64,000 nt of DNA, from NCBI RefSeq assembly GCF_023078275.1, contig NC_062981.1:18158846-18222845 (forward strand). The letters run 5' to 3'. The translations under genes and the position numbers were made by a program. The notes under the pieces were generated by a model. That model worked only from the letters and a program-made list of their open reading frames with translations. It ran no database searches and was not told the DNA's origin. Below, one piece after another: positions 1 to 11,659 of the stretch. Every line of letters begins with the position of its first letter. Positions within the stretch are counted from its first letter, which is position 1. The stretch comes from Leguminivora glycinivorella. Taxonomy: Eukaryota; Arthropoda; Insecta; Lepidoptera; Tortricidae.

Positions 1-185
1 GACTTAACAACAACATAAAAGGTAAATAAATAAATAAAAATTGAAGGGGCATTTTTGTACAGGCCTACTTGATTACAAACTAAGCATGATTCTTATTATT
101 GACATTCGGTAATGCTTACATTCTTCATTTATACAATTTTTGCTTAAAACCAACATTGCTTGGTCATACTTTAAAATTCATTCAA

Positions 186-400
186 CCTCCTTGCATTATT
201 CCGGTGTTTGCCATGGCTCATGGAAGCATGGAGTCTGCTTGACAGCTAATTCCAGGATTTGGCGTAGGCACTAATTTTAGGTCTTATTGAAATTGGTCTG
301 GTTTCCTCACGATGATTTCCTTCACTCAAGAGCAACTTGCAAATATCAGATGACAGTTCTCAAGGACAATGGGTCGCGGTTCGAGCCCGTACCTTATAAT
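186..400 (-). mobile_element. tRNA-derived SINE, family 1 (degraded)
   Basis: Read on the - strand this follows the same order as the full copy at 29482-29810: a tRNA-like B box near 380-392, CCGGTTTCCTCACGATG-like middle (here with substitutions), and the 3' end with TTGCCATGGCTCATGG on the + strand. The GAT tail is lost. Confidence 0.7.
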
Positions 401-410
401 TCAAGGCATA

Positions 411-1870
411 CAAATAATTTTATTAACACTAGGTGAGATTAGTTAACAGATTACAGAATCATTAGACATTAAAAGTGTAACTTACATATTACATAGCAGT
501 ACAGGTGATGCAAGCCGTGATCGTCGGTGCCTTGTCTACTCATGGAAGCGGTCCGTCGAAAAATGAGCTGCGAGTGGCAGGTTTGAGCTGGTGGAGCGAG
601 GTCACGAGGGTTGCTGAAGATAGGAAGGCGTGGCGTGAGTTTGTGAAGGCCTTTGTACCTCCGGGGTGTCTTAGGACTACAACACCCACACATAACTGGT
701 AAGGTAGTATAGTGGCACTGGGGCTTAACTCCAAGGGGCATCTAGCACCCAATACCTGAAACATGTAAATAGGCGGACATAAGAAATAGGAAGTTGTAGG
801 CTTACTAAAATTCTCCATCTCTAAGACCAGAATTAGGATGTTATTGTAGTGCGCTATAGGAATTAGACAATCTCTCTATTGGAAAACATTTTATCATTTT
901 AGCAAGTCAAGGTTAACTAAACTATAAACTGCTTTGTGATGGACAAGTTAAATTTCGAATAGTTAAATACGTTATTACTTACGGCGAAAACTTGGCTCAA
1001 TTCCATTGAGGTATCATCAAATCATCACAAAAGAAAACCACGTAGTTCCACTGGCGTCACAGGCTAAAAGCAAACAATCATTTATTTATTACATTCGTTA
1101 TACACATTTTGTGTTGTATTTATCACATTACTAACAACAAATATCATTACTTAGTTAATGTATTACTCACTTTTTTATGATTTATAACAAATACAAGCCA
1201 GCAGGTCGATAAATTACGTAATTTTCAGTTCCAAATGATGCGTACATGTACGTCTGAACGGCATCCATTTTTCTTTTATTTCTGTCTGACTGACAGTAAT
1301 GTCAGTAATAAAATGGCAATGACGTCAGCATAGCAAATGTTGCCATAGAAAAATCAAAAGGGCTCTATAGATCATAAGACATTTGACGGACCGGATGCGA
1401 CTAAAATTTATCCAGTATGAATGGGGCTCTGCAGACTATGTGGAACGAATTGTAGAATAATAAAATAGAGACAGTGATTTGACGTTTACATTCAATCTTA
1501 ATGTTTTTTTTAATAAAAATGGAATAAATAAATAAATAAATATTGGGGACATCTTACACAGTTCAACTTAGTCCCAAACCTATCAAATTTTGTGCTATGA
1601 GTGCTAAGCGACGATATGCCTATTTGAATGGATAAAAACATGCTTGTATACAAGGGAAACATCCATGATAATAAATATATTATGTGGAGTTTCATTGAGG
1701 AGAAAAATATTATTATAGTAAAACTTTGTTTAGACTGCTAGTATACTATGACAAATTAAAAGGTCAGTTGAAGAACACCAAATTTCAAACTTTCTATGTT
1801 TTGCTAAATAACGGATCGTAGAACCATATTAGTTATAAATGAGATAAATAGGTAATGCGTAGTAGTACAG
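411..1870. other. No gene recognised
   Basis: AT-rich sequence with short open frames only (such as 505-702). These frames show no domain, no codon bias and no splice context that I can defend. A short shared tail of a dispersed repeat (TAGCTTTTGCCCGCGG) is at about 1877-1912. Confidence 0.5.
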
Positions 1871-2130
1871 GATTTACTAGCTTTTGCCCGCGGTTTCGCT
1901 CGCATACGGTTCGAAACGTAATTCTTGTTCAATCGTTTACAAAACAAAGTAAGATTTCAGTTGGATCTGTAGATTTCGATGTACGGTACAGTAGCCATAC
2001 TACCATTGTTGTGTAACAATGCAACAATCGTTGCAATCATTTATTTAGAAAAATAGTACGTACATTATTATGTGCAACCAAATCTTATATTTCGTCATGT
2101 TTGGAAACTTTCACTCATGTGTCTTTCCAT

Positions 2131-2190
2131 CTTTTTTATGTAATACGTCGGTGGCAAACAAGCATAAGGCCCGCCTGATGTTAATAAGCT
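2131..2190 (-). repeat. Fragment of dispersed repeat (copy at 56480-56835)
   Basis: The stretch from CTTTTTTATGTAATACGTCGG through GGCAAACAAGCAT to CCGCCTGATG is the reverse complement of the 3' end of the long + strand copy near 56.8 kb. The T-run here corresponds to its poly(A). Confidence 0.65.
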
Positions 2191-4758
2191 AATGATAGGT
2201 CAGTATGTATGTATGTGTGTATGTTTGTAACGATAATACTAGAAGATAGTTATGTCATAGAGTTAGAAGATGTTATCAGAGCAGTCAGGCGTAACAAGTT
2301 AGGTACTTGTATTATTTTTCCTACTTACAAAAGGAGAATTCTTAGCAGTAGGGTAAGGTGGTTGACAGTGGGTCGCTGGTGCACAATAGGTCACGCACAC
2401 TACGACGAATCCAAATACACTATTATTAATTTATTACGCGCCATGGATACCTCTGGCCAACACGTACCTACTAGCTCAGTGCCCACGGGACCGCGCGAAC
2501 AGAACGTCGTGTGCAGGTGTGAACGTGATATCACTCCGCGGGTAGCATATTTACGTAAGTTGGAATTTATCGTATAATTTCGAATTATATGCCATTGAAT
2601 GTCTTGTTATCGTTTTTATTACTACCTTGATTAAAAAGCTATTGTGTGTTTTAACATTTTCCGCTATAAATATTTTTGTTGTATTTGTTTTTAATTATTT
2701 AATTTTTTTGGCGTGTGGGTTGACATTGGGTCATATGGGTCAAGTACACAATGGGTCAGATTTAGTACACATTCCTATGTTACAGACTGCCTCGAAAAAG
2801 GGTCACACCTGTAGAAATGAAGGCGGAATACCAAACGAACGAGTGGAAAAAGCATAGGCTGCCATAAAAAAATCTTGGAAGACTATTTTTATGTGGCTCT
2901 TACTTATATTGTATGGTCAGAAATGTTCATTTCAGAAATATTGATTCCATAAAAGCATTTTGAGTAGTTAATTATTTATATACGCATAATAATTATTGGT
3001 CTAATTTTCTTACATTGTAAAGTTTAAGTTAGATAACAAGAAATATTTTTTTTTTTTATTGTATGGCTGTTTACTAAGCTTGTATGGCCGAAAGTGGAAA
3101 TTCTTAGAAATTGGATCTTTTAGTTAGATGATCAGTACACCTATGTTACTAGGTTTTGATATTTAGTATTGACTATTTTAATAAAAATTAATACACGTTT
3201 TGTTTCATTCTTTTTCCCCTTATCTTTCTGATATGATTCTCTTTGGTCTACTGTGGACCACTGGTATATCCATTGTTCACACCCCCCGTTGCACAGTGGA
3301 TCAAATTCCATTTTTTTTTAAAAAGCGTTAGTGACCATACATGTCTCATAATATAGCTTTTAAACCACAACACAATAAATCTTAAATAAATGATGTATAT
3401 AAGAGTCCAAACAAAATGTAAATATGACAAACCTTTCCTGGGATATGGCCTCCGAAAAATTGAGTGATCCACTGTCAACCATCTTACCCTATCATCTTCC
3501 ATAATTTAACTTTGCGTCTCGAACTATAGGTTAAAAAAATGTAAGTAATTAATACTTAACGGTAATTAGTGTCACATACAATATTTTGGAGTTTTGCGTA
3601 CAATTTTGCGTACGTTTGTATAGGGTTAATGCGAAAGTTAAATGTAAGACGTGATTGCGTAGGGTGATTCATAAAGTAAAGAATAACATAGTACTTATAC
3701 TTATGATATAAGTATATATATATTATTTTTAATTTCTGATCAATTTGAAAAATTGATAAAGCTTTTTAATTATGATATCATACATTATTTTTATTGTCAT
3801 TATCTAAGTGGACTTGCAGGTATGACAGAAACAGTAAAATTGAGCGTATGAGGAAGGATGAAATCTGAATGAGTAGTATAAATGAGAGTCACATAATAGA
3901 AAGAAGAGAGGTTTAGCTAAATGAATGGATGGAGGGTCGTTTGAAGATATGAAGGGTTTCCTCATGTTTGCAAGTCTGAGAATAGTGACGGCAGTTATTG
4001 GAATTTCGAAATGGGGAAAGGGTTACACAAACTTGATACCAAAAGAGTTAGGTGTTAGGATAAATAATTTATACCTTTTACAGGTACATTCTTTTGGTAA
4101 CAACATACTCTACATGCCGCTAACAAACGAACTAAACACACACCCTGTGTCTTTATGGGATAAATCAGATAATTTTGTCTGACATATATAAAAAAAAAAA
4201 AAATGTGACTTAACATGGAATCATATTTATAAAATTTTTGATTTGATTAAAACATTGATTGTCTGATTACTCTTATAATTATACATAGGACATTATGCCG
4301 AGAAAGGAGGAAAATTATTGATTAGTATTGAGTTGTGGACTGGTTCCTTGAACTATGGGGAGAACAGTTGTCAGTGGCTACCTGAGAATAGAAAGGCTTT
4401 TTCTTTCTAGTGAAGAGATCTTTGTAAGTTCATAATATCTGGACAATGGAGATAGCGGGTTACCTGTCGGACAATGTGACTAACTACCCATATGAGGATG
4501 CAAGGATTTTACCATTAGGGTACATTTGATTCACAACCAAATGCTTTTACTGGAATGAAAATTCTGGCTGGTGACAATTTGACTCATGTGTCTGGGTAAC
4601 TATTAAGTTCATAATTCGTGCTGGATCAGTGAGGTTCTTTTGAGTATTGGTCACTTTTATTCACCACAACTATGAAAATGGGAAATTGAAAATTTCAATA
4701 ACTGAATTATTTTATTGGTTATTTTCGTTTAACACAAAATGTTATTTTGAATCAAACG
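2191..4758. other. No gene recognised; possible old LTR-element interior
   Basis: The open frame at 2209-2577 has no recognisable domain. An inverted 21-bp match (AGGGTAAGGTGGTTGACAGTG near 2349 and its complement near 3470-3492) is the only internal structure I found. The last kilobase leads into the polypurine tract at 4759, so it may be decayed retroelement interior. Confidence 0.35.
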
Positions 4759-5260
4759 AAAATAAAAGGGGCAGATGTAACGGACCACACAGTCCTCGGT
4801 TCAAATCATAAGATATATCTATAATAATTATGCTTAGAAACAAATGCATACAGAGATAAAAACTTAAAAATTGCAAATAAATAAAACGAAAACAACTTAC
4901 ATACGAAATGGAATTCCAACAAATTAAAAATAGAAATTCTCGGAATTAAAACCGGCACAATAGGCGTTTTAGGCACATTAGGCGAAATCGGCACAATAGG
5001 CGTTTTAGGCACAATAAGGCAAGTCCGGCACATTAGGCGTTTTAGGCACATCTGGCGAAATCAGACATTCTTAGCCATAAAACAACACAGCGCATGCGTT
5101 AAAATCGGGACAATAAAACTCAGAGCGCAGCGTCAGAGAGGGCATTCGGCGAGGGAACGTTGAGGTGTTGACATCAGGAGTTTAAGATACAAGATTGAGA
5201 GGTTGGAGACTGGCGAGAAGGTATCTTGGTAAAGTAGACTTGAAGACTACCAGTAAGTGT
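4759..5260 (+). mobile_element. Putative polypurine tract and start of a 3' LTR
   Basis: The purine run AAAATAAAAGGGGCAGA (4759-4775) is followed directly by TGTAACGG (4776), the typical junction between interior and 3' LTR in LTR retrotransposons. The downstream sequence includes three 36-37 bp tandem units (about 4952-5065) built on GGCACAATAGGCGTTTTA. I found no second copy of this LTR in the window and cannot fix its 3' end. Confidence 0.35.
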
Positions 5261-6940
5261 CCAAATTATTTATTTTGAATGTGTTTATATTTGTAATTTT
5301 AGATTAGTGCTATTTTCTGAAGGTGATAATTTTAAATAGTGGTACTTATTCATTTCATATGAACAAGATATTCATGAATGTTATATTTATGTGGTAATTA
5401 TTTTAAGTCGTTCAAATTTCAATTTATTTATTACATACAATTAACACTAACGGTTAATTTGGAATATTATTAATTAAAATTCGGATCTGAGTATCCCTAA
5501 TATGACTACTATTTAGATACATAAAATATTACACATATTTACTTTATGTACATACACATTCTATTAGCTAGAATCTCTTTGGGTGATTAGAAGGATTTTC
5601 ATACTATTGTCTCATCTTTAAGTAAGATAATTTTGCTATATCAATGAAAGTAGGATTAATAACTTTATTTATTGTTCATAACATGTAAACTTTATTAGAG
5701 TTAAAGGATAACTTGTGGGAATTAATACTAATACTAAATACTAGGGAGGCATAGGACATCTATGGATGTTAGGATCCTGTCGCTATCAAGGAGAATCATT
5801 GATATAAAAATAAGATTGTTCACAAAAATTGAATCATTGACACTGGCCTCGAGATTGGCAGACTTTGGAATCATCATTCCATTTTCATAATATGGTTAAC
5901 GATAACGTTGTCTGGGAGACCAAACAATTCTAGCATTGACTAGTGAAACACGATGTCAAGCAATGGACCACTATACTCGGAACGTGGGAAATTGCACGCA
6001 TATAGAATTTATATTTTGTGATCTTGGACAACCTTCGATGGCTATGGCCGAACCAAAATATATATATGGGATGGCGTGTGAGTCTGGGGTTTTGTCGTTC
6101 GAAAGGCTAGATCAATGAAGTATTTGTCTTAGTATCAAAAGAAGGTCAATGAATAGGCCCAATAAAGGGTATCAAAATAGATATTCTGTTTCCTTGATAG
6201 ACCAGGGGTAGGCAGAGCAGTTTCTATCCTGACGTTAGAGGACTTGGTTGCAGAAACATCCCAAAACATATAAAATTATACCGGGATTAAAGGATCCTTG
6301 ATTAAATATTTGATATCTACTATTATGGTAGTACATTTTTAAGTAGAGCAAAGACACTTTACATCAGTTTACTTTTGTTCTAAGGATCCCATTTGTTCAA
6401 TGTTTGATAAAGCATAAATTGAACCAGCAACCTAGTTTGTACATATGCTCGAGCGAGGTCCTTATAATAGGCTATATTATATTATACACCTATTATTCCT
6501 ACGTATAAGGGACTCGTGGGTCGGAAACAATTAACCCCATTTTAAATAATGTCTTGTATTTATTTTTAATATATTTCCTGTATTTATATTCCTTACACAA
6601 TTTTACCATTCTCACACACTTTTATCTCAACGCACTAAATTCTTTCACAAATGACGTTCTCTCAGCTTATTATACCTCAAGTGAATATATTACTGCCTTA
6701 GTTTTATCAACTTAAATTTACCCCTAATAGCAAGTTCCTAAAGGTAAAAAGAATCTGGATTGCTACGCACAACTACGGGGTCCTACCACTTACTAGACGA
6801 TCACAGTATTTGTTTTAATGGCCAATTTTTAATAGTGTATTGTTTTAATTAGGGCTAACAATTTGGACTTAAGTTAGGTAATTTAGGGTGTAATTAATTA
6901 AGGGGTAGCGGGGTGTTATAGCATGTCTTCTTTTTGGGGT
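5261..6940. other. No gene recognised
   Basis: AT-rich sequence without a convincing open frame, repeat pair or splice-bounded exon. Confidence 0.4.
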
Positions 6941-6954
6941 TATAAAGCACAAAT

Positions 6955-7970
6955 CTCCATCCCATCTATTCGAGAAGTTGTCGTGGAAGTCCACCCGCAG
7001 CTCTCTTGGGGCGCGTAATTGCAGTTGGTGACACCTCGACATTCTTCAGCAGCCTTTCGTGGGAGCTTCCGGTACATGGCAACCAAGTGCTGGAACAATA
7101 TTCCACCACCTCTCAGGAACCTGCAAAGTTTATTAAATTTTAAAATTAAACTCAAATCACTCACACTTCAACACCAGCGGCAACAGGAAGCTTTAACGTA
7201 TGACACAAGTTTTTGTTAATTTATTTATCTTGTTAGTTTTTGTTAATTTATTTATTTATTTAATTGTCTTGTTATATTTAATGTAGGCTATGCTAGACAT
7301 GTTTACTAATGATAAGCAAGTAATAATAATATAGTTACCCGTTTTAATGTTCTCTCTTCTTTATTACTAAATGTTATTTACTGTATTTCACTTTTAAGTT
7401 TTATTGTATTTCTCTTCCTTTTCCGTGTCGTGGCATCCACCTCTGCATGTTTAATAGTTTTTCATGTACTCGTAGCTGTTTTTCGTTATATGTTCATGTG
7501 TACAACGTAAATCCAAGCCTATTTCATAACTAGTTGCAAAAACTCACTTGAATGTAATTCAACACACGTCTAATTATGTACTTCGCACTTGATTACTTGT
7601 TATTTAAGATTATAATGTACTCGAACTCATTGGCACGCTGTACGACCTGACCGGCCATTTTTATTATTTTTTATGTAAAAATGTATACCTACCCGCAGTC
7701 TAGATGGCGCTGAATACCGCCTCGCAATTGTGGCCGCGTTCAGATGTTTCGGAGGGGCAGGCCGTACAGCTGCGTTCGTGGCCCACCAAGTGGTCTCGCC
7801 GGAAGATCAGCGCTGACCCCTGGGTCAGCATCTATACTGAGGCGGGACCATTTCGTGGTAAACCCGTCATACATTTTTTTTTAAATATTAATTGTAAAAT
7901 TGTATATAATACTTATGTAGATAATTATGTGTTTACCATGAATAAACTATTGAATCTTTAATCTTGAATC
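6955..7970 (+). mobile_element. LINE fragment: RT C-terminus and 3' UTR
   Basis: The frame at 7022-7216 encodes LVTPRHSSAAFRGSFRY followed by a K-C-W-N-N-I-P-P motif and a basic FKIKLK stretch. This is the C-terminal tail common in Jockey/CR1-type reverse transcriptases (random-coil end after the RT). The preceding frame is broken just upstream of 7019. The following 750 bp is plausibly the 3' UTR, ending with AATAAACTATTGAATC and a short TTGAATCT-type repeat near 7950-7970. The 5' part is absent. Confidence 0.6.
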
Positions 7971-8526
7971 TATCACTAATGTGGCGCTTGAAACCTCTCA
8001 GCCCCCACCTCGATATTTTAGGAACACAAAATTAAATTCTACCAAGGAAATCCCTTGTTCAATGACCGCCTTATTTTACCTTTTTTACGCGTACACGCAC
8101 AACTAATTGTAGTTATCTCCTGCTTCGTCGTTTCATAAATAATGTATAAAAGATATCATTTGTGAAACCAATATGATTGACAGGAGAAAATATAGACGTC
8201 AGGTTTCAATGGAAAACTATGTTCGGAAGCTTTAAAAGCTGTCTACCTTCAATGGGTTGTTCTTGTTACAAGCAATTCTTGGTGCGAGTTTTATGTGAGA
8301 ACTGTGGTGTTATGAATAAGGATTAGTTTGTACGGAGAGAAACTAGGAATTGGTACAATTGATGTCAAAAGTGTTGGATGAAATGTTGGATGTGTTGGAG
8401 TGTTGGGTGTGGTTCTTAAACCACAAGTTTACATAAAAATATTTCAGTGTACTTAGGATTTTAGCATCTTATATTACATAGTATATAACGTATTACCTAA
8501 TTACACTAAATACTTATTTTTTTAGT

Positions 8527-8745
8527 ACAGATGGTGTTTTTTTACGCACTAGTGCGAGAAATGGTTCATTATATGCCAGGTCGAAACTTCGAAGGCTCAT
8601 CTGTACTGAAAAACGTCGTACGATACACGTGCGGAAAGGAAATTCGTACCTCGTGTCGATTTAAACACTCCCTTCGGTCGTGTTTTAATTTATCGCCATT
8701 TGTTTCAAACTTCCTTTTTTACACACTTGTATCATAATGTACCTA
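8527..8745 (+). repeat. Dispersed repeat, family D, copy 1
   Basis: The shared motifs are CGCACTAGTGCGAGAA, CCAGGTCGAAACTTCG and GTACGATACACGTGCG, ending near CACTTGTATCATAATGTAC. The family recurs at 36412-36860 and in part at 51590-51700, all on the + strand. It is non-coding. Confidence 0.7.
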
Positions 8746-8904
8746 CGTATCGTATATTGTTGATAGTTGCCCTTTAACGGGCAAGACTCAAAAAAATCGT
8801 GAATTCAAACCTCATCGCCATCCTGTAGTCCTAAAAATTCCGTACAGGAAAAAACTGCAAAAAGATAATCATACAGGCTGGTCTTTTTTGAGACCAGTGA
8901 TCTA

Positions 8905-9249
8905 CACTCGGTTTTTATTGAATTCCGTTAACTTTAAGGGAAGGTTCTTTGGGTCAAATACAATTAATTTCTCTAAGAAACTAGCGTCCTAAACCTTACT
9001 TCTCCCTTCTTGAATTAATAAAAAAAATATATCACTGAACACGTGTCGTGTGTGGCATCCCTTACCACTTCCATACTAGGTTATTTGTTTTGACCTTTGC
9101 GGTCAGACACTTGACACTGACTTTAATGTTATGATTAAGGTCCTCTCACACTAATTAATTCATTTATTAAGGGATATACCTACAGAGTGGTTCCTGATGA
9201 TGAACCTAACTGAGTGTCGAATTTAACGGAAAACAATAAAAACACGGTG
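8905..9249. mobile_element. Mariner-like MITE, copy 1
   Basis: The ends CACTCGGTTTTTATTG and CAATAAAAACACGGTG are inverted. The interior matches the copies at 13119-13482 and about 46153-46385 (GTTAACTTTAAGGGAAGG and TTGACACTGACTTTAATG). It has no coding capacity. Confidence 0.65.
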
Positions 9250-9591
9250 CATAAAGGATTAAATAACTACAATGCTTTTTATCGAAAAATTAAAACTTAC
9301 GAGCAGCTTTTGGTGGTGGTTTTTATATTTTTTTTTGCGTATTTTACTTTTTCCGGTGGGAGGGACAGGGAAATAAACTTCATTTAAAAAATACGCCAGT
9401 AAGTATAACCAAGTACTTTTAACGGGTTAGAACTGACTGACTAGCACTGATTGGCGGATTAGCGAAGTAATTTCCTAGATGTGTTGTTTATGACATTAAA
9501 GGTTTTGAATTGAATTGATTTTGATTTACTGTACCTATTTCACAATCGCAGCTACAAACATCGAATTTAAAGTTAAATATTTTTGTTTCAG

Positions 9592-9753
9592 AAACGTCAA
9601 CATATTCGCAGCGAGGCTGGCAACCCTACTGGTATTGCACACGGGGGGCGCCGGCCTAGCATCGCCCACAGTCGTCACACGGCCCGCAAGCGTACAATGG
9701 CTGCCCACAGATAACCAAACTGTCTATACGTTCCCACCGGGAGAAATTCAAAG
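9592..9753 (+). CDS. nord: nord-like exon 1 in window (leader region)
   Basis: The acceptor is TTTTGTTTCAG at 9581-9591 and the donor is GTAAGAG at 9754. The frame starts at 9593 and gives 53 codons plus two bases (AG). Residues about 4-23 are hydrophobic (IFAARLATLLVLH then small residues), like a signal peptide whose first residues are on an upstream exon. The later part, with an N-Q-T sequon and VYTFPPGE, aligns with the segment before the first conserved NDNF cysteine. The leftover AG is completed by the T that opens exon 2, giving Ser. This exon is followed directly by two further tandem copies. I see no start codon inside it. Confidence 0.75.
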
Positions 9754-9778
9754 GTAAGAGAACAACCTTCAACAGAAC

Positions 9779-9958
9779 AACATATTCGCAGCGAGGCTGG
9801 CAACCCTACTGGTATTGCACACGGGGGGCGCCGGCCTAGCATCGCCCACAGTCGTCACACGGCCCGCAAGCGTACAATGGCTACCCACAGATAACCAAAC
9901 TGTATATACGTTCCCACCGGGAGAAATTCAAAGGTAAGAGAACAACCTTCAACAGAAC
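9779..9958 (+). repeat. Tandem copy 2 of exon 1
   Basis: This is a 180-bp repeat of the preceding block. It again ends in a consensus donor (exon-like end at 9933). Compared with copy 1 it differs at two coding positions (CTG to CTA and GTC to GTA), both synonymous, and the reading frame is intact. The 5' edge is different: AACAG/AACAAC replaces the pyrimidine-rich acceptor, and that start is phase 0, so it cannot take the same upstream exon in frame. The gap to copy 1's donor is about 25 nt, too short for an intron. It is probably intronic in the mature transcript. Confidence 0.85.
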
Positions 9959-10118
9959 AACATATTCGCAGCGAGGCTGGCAACCCTACTGGTATTGCAC
10001 ACGGGGGGGGCGCCGGACTAGCATCGCCCACAGTCGTCACGCGGCCCGCAAGCGTACAATGGCTGCCCACAGATAATCAAACTGTCTATACGTTCCCACC
10101 GGGAGAAATTAAAAGGTA
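9959..10118 (+). pseudogene. Tandem copy 3 of exon 1, frameshifted
   Basis: This is the third copy of the 180-bp unit, ending at the donor GTAAGCG (exon-like end 10115). The G run after CACAC is 8 long instead of 6, a +2 shift that breaks the frame. Apart from that, three substitutions are synonymous (GGC to GGA, ACA to ACG, AAC to AAT) and one changes Gln to Lys. It is therefore a dead copy of a coding exon. Confidence 0.85.
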
Positions 10119-10180
10119 AGCGTAAGCAGAAACGGCTAACGAATCTCAATATTTCTCCGCATTACGGGAAAAGAATAAAA

Positions 10181-10280
10181 AAAACACACTTTCGGCGGGA
10201 ATTGGAACCAGCATCTTCTGTAATCCGTTCTGCAAGCTCTTAACCATATGAACTACGGAAGCCACGCTGGACCCCCGGAA
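10181..10280 (-). mobile_element. tRNA-like SINE head or tRNA pseudogene
   Basis: On the - strand the sequence runs through a box A-like TGGCTTCCGTAGTTCA, then TATGGTTAAGAGC, and a box B-like GGTTCCAATTCC. The arms do not pair into a proper cloverleaf, so it is not a functional tRNA gene. Confidence 0.45.
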
Positions 10281-10344
10281 ATTATTACATCTATAACCTA
10301 AACACAAAACTAAAACACACAAACAAATTAAATATTTAAAAAAA

Positions 10345-10500
10345 AAAAGAACCCGACATAGTCGACCGATTTTCATGAAACATGGCTAAAACACTACTGA
10401 CTAACTCAGCTTTCAAACAAAAAAAAAATAAAACTAAATCGGTTTTTTCGTTTGGGAGCTCCGATGCTAGAGCGACGAACCGCCTTAGTACTTTTGAGAT
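10345..10500 (+). repeat. Dispersed repeat, family E, copy 1
   Basis: It shares CGATTTTCATGAAACATGGCT and CTAACTCAGCTTTCAAACA with the fuller copy at 26305-26526. It is truncated after the GGGAGCTCCGATGC segment and abuts the Penelope terminal sequence. Confidence 0.6.
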
Positions 10501-10504
10501 AAAA

Positions 10505-10711
10505 ATAATGATATTGTCTTCGGTTACCGCGATAGTTACTCATGAAATAAAACTATGGAAACGGATTAAATCGCGTATAATGAATTTAAAATACATCCCG
10601 ACGTTTCGAACTCTTTACAGCGTTCGTGGTCAACGGGTGACTGAGGAAAAATTAAAATGTGCAAAAGCTACCCACTTACAAGAAATATTAACGAACCATG
10701 ACCACAAATAA
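10505..10711 (-). mobile_element. Penelope-like element terminal region (pLTR)
   Basis: On the - strand this runs CAGTCACCCGTTGACCACGA, AGTTCGAAACGTCGGG, and on to CGGTAACCGAAGACAAT. It lies just downstream (- strand) of a Penelope-type C-terminal frame, the expected ORF-then-pLTR order. The same unit recurs at 14612-14747, 46825-46945 and as an inverted pair at 55550-55850. Confidence 0.6.
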
Positions 10712-10871
10712 TCTAGATTTCTAAGGCAGGTTCACACACTATTAATAAAGCTAGTTATACAATATTCAAAAAATTTTTACCCTTACTCTGTTAAAAAATA
10801 ATTAACCAATTAATCTACACAAAATTGACAAAGAAACAAACTGCAAATGTCTAACACCATACAACACAAAT

Positions 10872-11105
10872 GCCTCACAGCCTTCGTCGTGCTTGTTCCA
10901 TTATCAGATGTACTACTGGATCCCAAGCCGGTGGTAAAGTAAAGCCATCCTCTCTATTAAAGTTTGGATATTTCTTGATCTCAATGGCCTCTCGCAACAT
11001 TCTGGGTATATATCGCTTCTCCTTAGCGAGAACCAGAGGCTTGTCAAACTTTATAGCATGATTGACTTTATCCATGACATGTTCAGAGACTGCAGACCTT
11101 TGCCG
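10872..11105 (-). pseudogene. Penelope-like element, C-terminal ORF fragment
   Basis: The - strand frame contains AVSEHVMDKVNHAIKF, then R-M-L-R-E-A-I-E-I-K-K and N-F-N-R-E-D-G-F-T-L-P-P-A-W. This order is characteristic of the GIY-YIG endonuclease end of Penelope-like retroelements. Only about 70 codons survive; the reverse transcriptase part is missing. The stop is followed by a pLTR-like unit. Confidence 0.65.
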
Positions 11106-11225
11106 ACTACTACTCGTATTAACTAAATTGTCAAAATTGGGGTTCAAAAGTTTTAAGCCTGTGTCGAGAGATGGCAGTCTATACATTGTGATTACTCATT
11201 TTACTTTGACGGTAACTCTATAAAA
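11106..11225. repeat. Dispersed repeat, family F, copy 1
   Basis: The segment TGTGTCGAGAGATGGCAGTC and the following CATTTTACTTTGACGGTAACTC recur at 28700-28830, and in short form near 30577. Confidence 0.65.
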
Positions 11226-11489
11226 CTCGATCCTCTTTAAGTAAGAAAAGTAAGACTAACAATTTTCATGTTGTAATTATGTTAAAAGAACCAAACTACG
11301 ATTCAGATTTAGAACAATCAGGAATAATATATAAATTAAATGTGATGCAATTTATACTATGTGTATTGAATTAGCCAAAATAAATATCTAATCATTAATA
11401 CACGTGATACATACACGCCCACATTTAGATAAATAACTACTTACCTAACTACAATTCAAGAAAAATATAAAAATAGTAACTTGTTAAGG

Positions 11490-11655
11490 TTTTTTTATAC
11501 TACGTCGGTGGCAAACAAGCATACGGTCCGCCTGATGGAATACGGTCACCGTCACCTGTGGACGCCTGCGACTCAAGGAATGTCACCTGCGCGTTGCCAA
11601 CAAATTAGAAACTTCTAAGTTCTAAGGGGGTTTGGGTTGCCGGTTGCCGACGAAT
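11490..11655 (-). repeat. Dispersed repeat, 3' end copy (family of 56480-56835)
   Basis: From the T-run and TACTACGTCGGTGGCAAAC through CCGCCTGATGGAATACGGTC to GCGCGTTGCCAAC. This is the - strand version of the 3' end seen at 56.8 kb. Confidence 0.65.
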
Positions 11656-11659
11656 CAAA

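Noticed and set aside
2209..2577. 122-codon open frame
   Set aside because: No domain, no coding context, and no splice link to the nord-like gene that I could defend.
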